This document shows positions 5,411 through 6,503 of a stretch of DNA of 6,503 bases, piece by piece. The position numbers and the translations under genes are program-made. The stretch is from NCBI GenBank assembly GCA_947302675.1, contig CAMYWI010000081.1, forward strand, positions 1-6,503, read 5' to 3'. The stretch is from an uncultured Selenomonadales bacterium. GTDB lineage: Bacteria > Bacillota_C > Negativicutes > Selenomonadales > Selenomonadaceae. The notes under the pieces were generated by a model. The model searched no databases. It was given only the letters and a program-made list of their open reading frames with translations, and was not told the DNA's origin. The first letter of the stretch is position 1. Each line of letters begins with the position of its first letter.

Positions 5411-6503
5411 TTATTTCTTGGCAAGTTTTGAGCCGCTTATCTTGTAGCTCGTGCCGTTGATGTTGAAGTTGGTCGAAGTCGTGACGTTATCGAAAAGAAC
5501 CGAACCGCCGCCCGAAATGGTGAGGCTGAGCGTCCCGCCGCTGAACTTCGATTTGCTGAACTTGCCGTTAAGAATTTTAAGCATGTCGCCACTCGAATAG
5601 TCGAAGATTTTATCCGTGCCTTCGCCGGGCTTGTAGACGAAAATATCTTTACCGTCACCGCCCCAGAGTGAATCATTTCCGGCTCCGCCCCAAAGCGTGT
5701 CGTTACCTTTTTGACCGTAAAGTCTGTCGTTACCTTTGCCGCCGAGAATTGAATCATTACCCTTGCCGCCGTAAAGCGAATCGTTCTTGGAGCCGCCCGT
5801 GATTGTGTTCGCGATAGAGTTGCCGGTAATTTTAACGGCTTTTGTCCGAGACGAGGCGTTGATTGTTTTAATCGCCGAACCGACCGTCACAGGAGATTTG
5901 GTCGAGTTGGTGATGGTCAAAGTTGTTGTGGTTGCCTTCTTTCCCTTGATATTAATTTTTGAAAGAGATGCCGCGCCGTTCAGAGTAATCTTGCCCTTGC
6001 CGACGGTGACGATAATATCCGAGCCGCTTTTTGTCGTGGAATAGGAGCCGCCGCCGATTGACAGCGTCGAATCTGCTTTAAAGCCGAGAATTTTATCATT
6101 GCCGTCGCCTGAGGCGTATTGGAACAGAACTTTCGTAGCGTCGTTGGAAATCAAATCGTCGCCGGAGCCGCCCGTGATTGTCGCTTGCGTGGCGTAATTG
6201 TAAATGAAATCGTTATTTTTTCCGGCGTTCATTAAAGCCTTGACAGCAGTTTTTCCATTGTAGAGAGTATCGTTGCCGTCACCGCCGAAAATTTTAACTG
6301 AAGTGCCTGCGTTGACAAGATAATCATTGTCGGCGTCGCCATTGATTGAGACGTTTTGCGCATCATTTTCTATAGTGTCGGCACCGGCTCCGCCGTTAAT
6401 CGAAGTATTGGTAGCAGTAGAATAGTTGTGGCCAAAGTCGTTACCGTCGCCGCCCGTGATTGTCGCTTGCGTGGCGTAATTGTAAATGAAATCGTTATTT
6501 TTT
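5411..6503 (-). CDS. RTX-like Ca2+-binding repeat protein, C-terminal 363 residues (5' end outside window)
   Basis: The reading frame stays open to base 6503, so the true start is upstream and the ATG at 6232 is internal. Three parts are visible. First, about 130 residues of 18-20-residue units, each with a GxxND-type turn and a short beta segment ending in IxGG. Second, a spacer rich in Thr, Ser and Lys, including SGSDIIVTVGKGKITLNG. Third, five to six canonical nonapeptides of the GGxGNDxLx type, ending in GGDGKDIFVYKPGEGTDKIF and a roughly 70-residue Ser/Gly/Thr tail that closes with SYKISGSKLAKK. RTX repeats fold as a beta-roll on binding Ca2+ outside the cell, and such proteins usually leave by type I secretion with an uncleaved C-terminal signal. 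No catalytic domain is visible, so the function (adhesin, S-layer-like or enzyme) cannot be given. It carries its own terminator. No Cys is present in the visible part, as is common for secreted repeat proteins. Confidence 0.88.
   Translation of the reverse strand, partial: KNNDFIYNYATQATITGGDGNDFGHNYSTATNTSINGGAGADTIENDAQNVSINGDADNDYLVNAGTSVKIFGGDGNDTLYNGKTAVKALMNAGKNNDFIYNYATQATITGGSGDDLISNDATKVLFQYASGDGNDKILGFKADSTLSIGGGSYSTTKSGSDIIVTVGKGKITLNGAASLSKINIKGKKATTTTLTITNSTKSPVTVGSAIKTINASSRTKAVKITGNSIANTITGGSKNDSLYGGKGNDSILGGKGNDRLYGQKGNDTLWGGAGNDSLWGGDGKDIFVYKPGEGTDKIFDYSSGDMLKILNGKFSKSKFSGGTLSLTISGGGSVLFDNVTTSTNFNINGTSYKISGSKLAKK
5633..5797 (-). repeat. Tandem 27-bp units encoding RTX nonapeptides
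   Basis: Six consecutive nine-residue units (GGSKNDSLY, GGKGNDSIL, GGKGNDRLY, GQKGNDTLW, GGAGNDSLW, GGDGKDIFV) are encoded in a row. The DNA copies are similar but not identical, and one unit has GQ in place of GG. Confidence 0.9.
6167..6221 (-). repeat. Exact 55-bp repeat, copy 1, inside the RTX-like gene
   Basis: Identical over 55 bases to 6449-6503, with an offset of 282 bases (94 codons, frame kept). It encodes KNNDFIYNYATQATITGG. The base before the repeat differs on the low-coordinate side (A versus C), so that boundary is real. Confidence 0.93.
6449..6503 (-). repeat. Exact 55-bp repeat, copy 2, running into the window edge
   Basis: Second copy of the 6167-6221 block. It reaches the last base of the window, so the identity may continue and more 282-bp periods may follow. 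Confidence 0.93.

Noticed and set aside
5411..6232. ATG at 6232 as the start of a complete 273-residue RTX protein
   Set aside because: The frame continues upstream without a stop to the window edge with the same repeat type, and no convincing Shine-Dalgarno precedes this ATG.
1..6503. CRISPR array, tRNA or rRNA, insertion sequence, phage or defence module
   Set aside because: No spaced direct repeats outside the RTX gene, no cloverleaf-like or rRNA segments, no transposase or integrase motifs, and no terminal inverted repeats were seen; all long open frames belong to ordinary metabolic, envelope or surface-protein families.

Overview
Every gene seen here reads on the minus strand, so biological order runs from base 6503 down to base 1. 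The gene set suggests an anaerobic or facultative bacterium with an outer membrane. It has an LPS heptose kinase and a family 9 heptosyltransferase, HemL for the C5 tetrapyrrole route, a Tat-exported formate dehydrogenase of the FdnG type, and a large RTX-like Gly/Asp/Asn-repeat protein. From memory of gene content and RTX style, this combination best fits a diderm Firmicute of the Negativicutes (Selenomonas-like). That is an inference from content, not something a marker gene here proves; a proteobacterium or another diderm anaerobe is not excluded.

Layout in transcription order. (1) 6503-5411 holds the 3' part of an RTX-type surface or secreted protein whose start lies beyond the window, followed by a rho-independent terminator (5364-5389). 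(2) An extended -10 promoter (around 5349-5357) drives a tight three-gene operon: hemL (TTG start), rfaE1/hldA, and a GT9 glycosyltransferase. The genes are joined by two ATGA stop/start overlaps, and the operon ends at a terminator (1912-1931). (3) A second unit starts downstream of that terminator. A Crp/Fnr-type palindrome (1888-1903) is centred near -41.5 of a plausible promoter, followed by fdhD and then the formate dehydrogenase catalytic subunit, which runs off the window at base 1. The fdhD stop codon overlaps the Shine-Dalgarno sequence of the dehydrogenase gene.

How they fit together: FdhD-type proteins act on the sulfido ligand of the molybdenum cofactor of formate dehydrogenases, so fdhD-fdnG is a coherent maturation-plus-enzyme pair, probably followed by electron-transfer subunits outside the window. 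The second operon mixes one step of 5-aminolevulinate synthesis with two steps of LPS inner-core heptose work. Nothing in the window looks like a wholly unknown system. The points most worth a second look are the short FdhD lacking the CxxC motif, the well-placed Crp/Fnr-like site, and the long-period internal duplication in the RTX protein.
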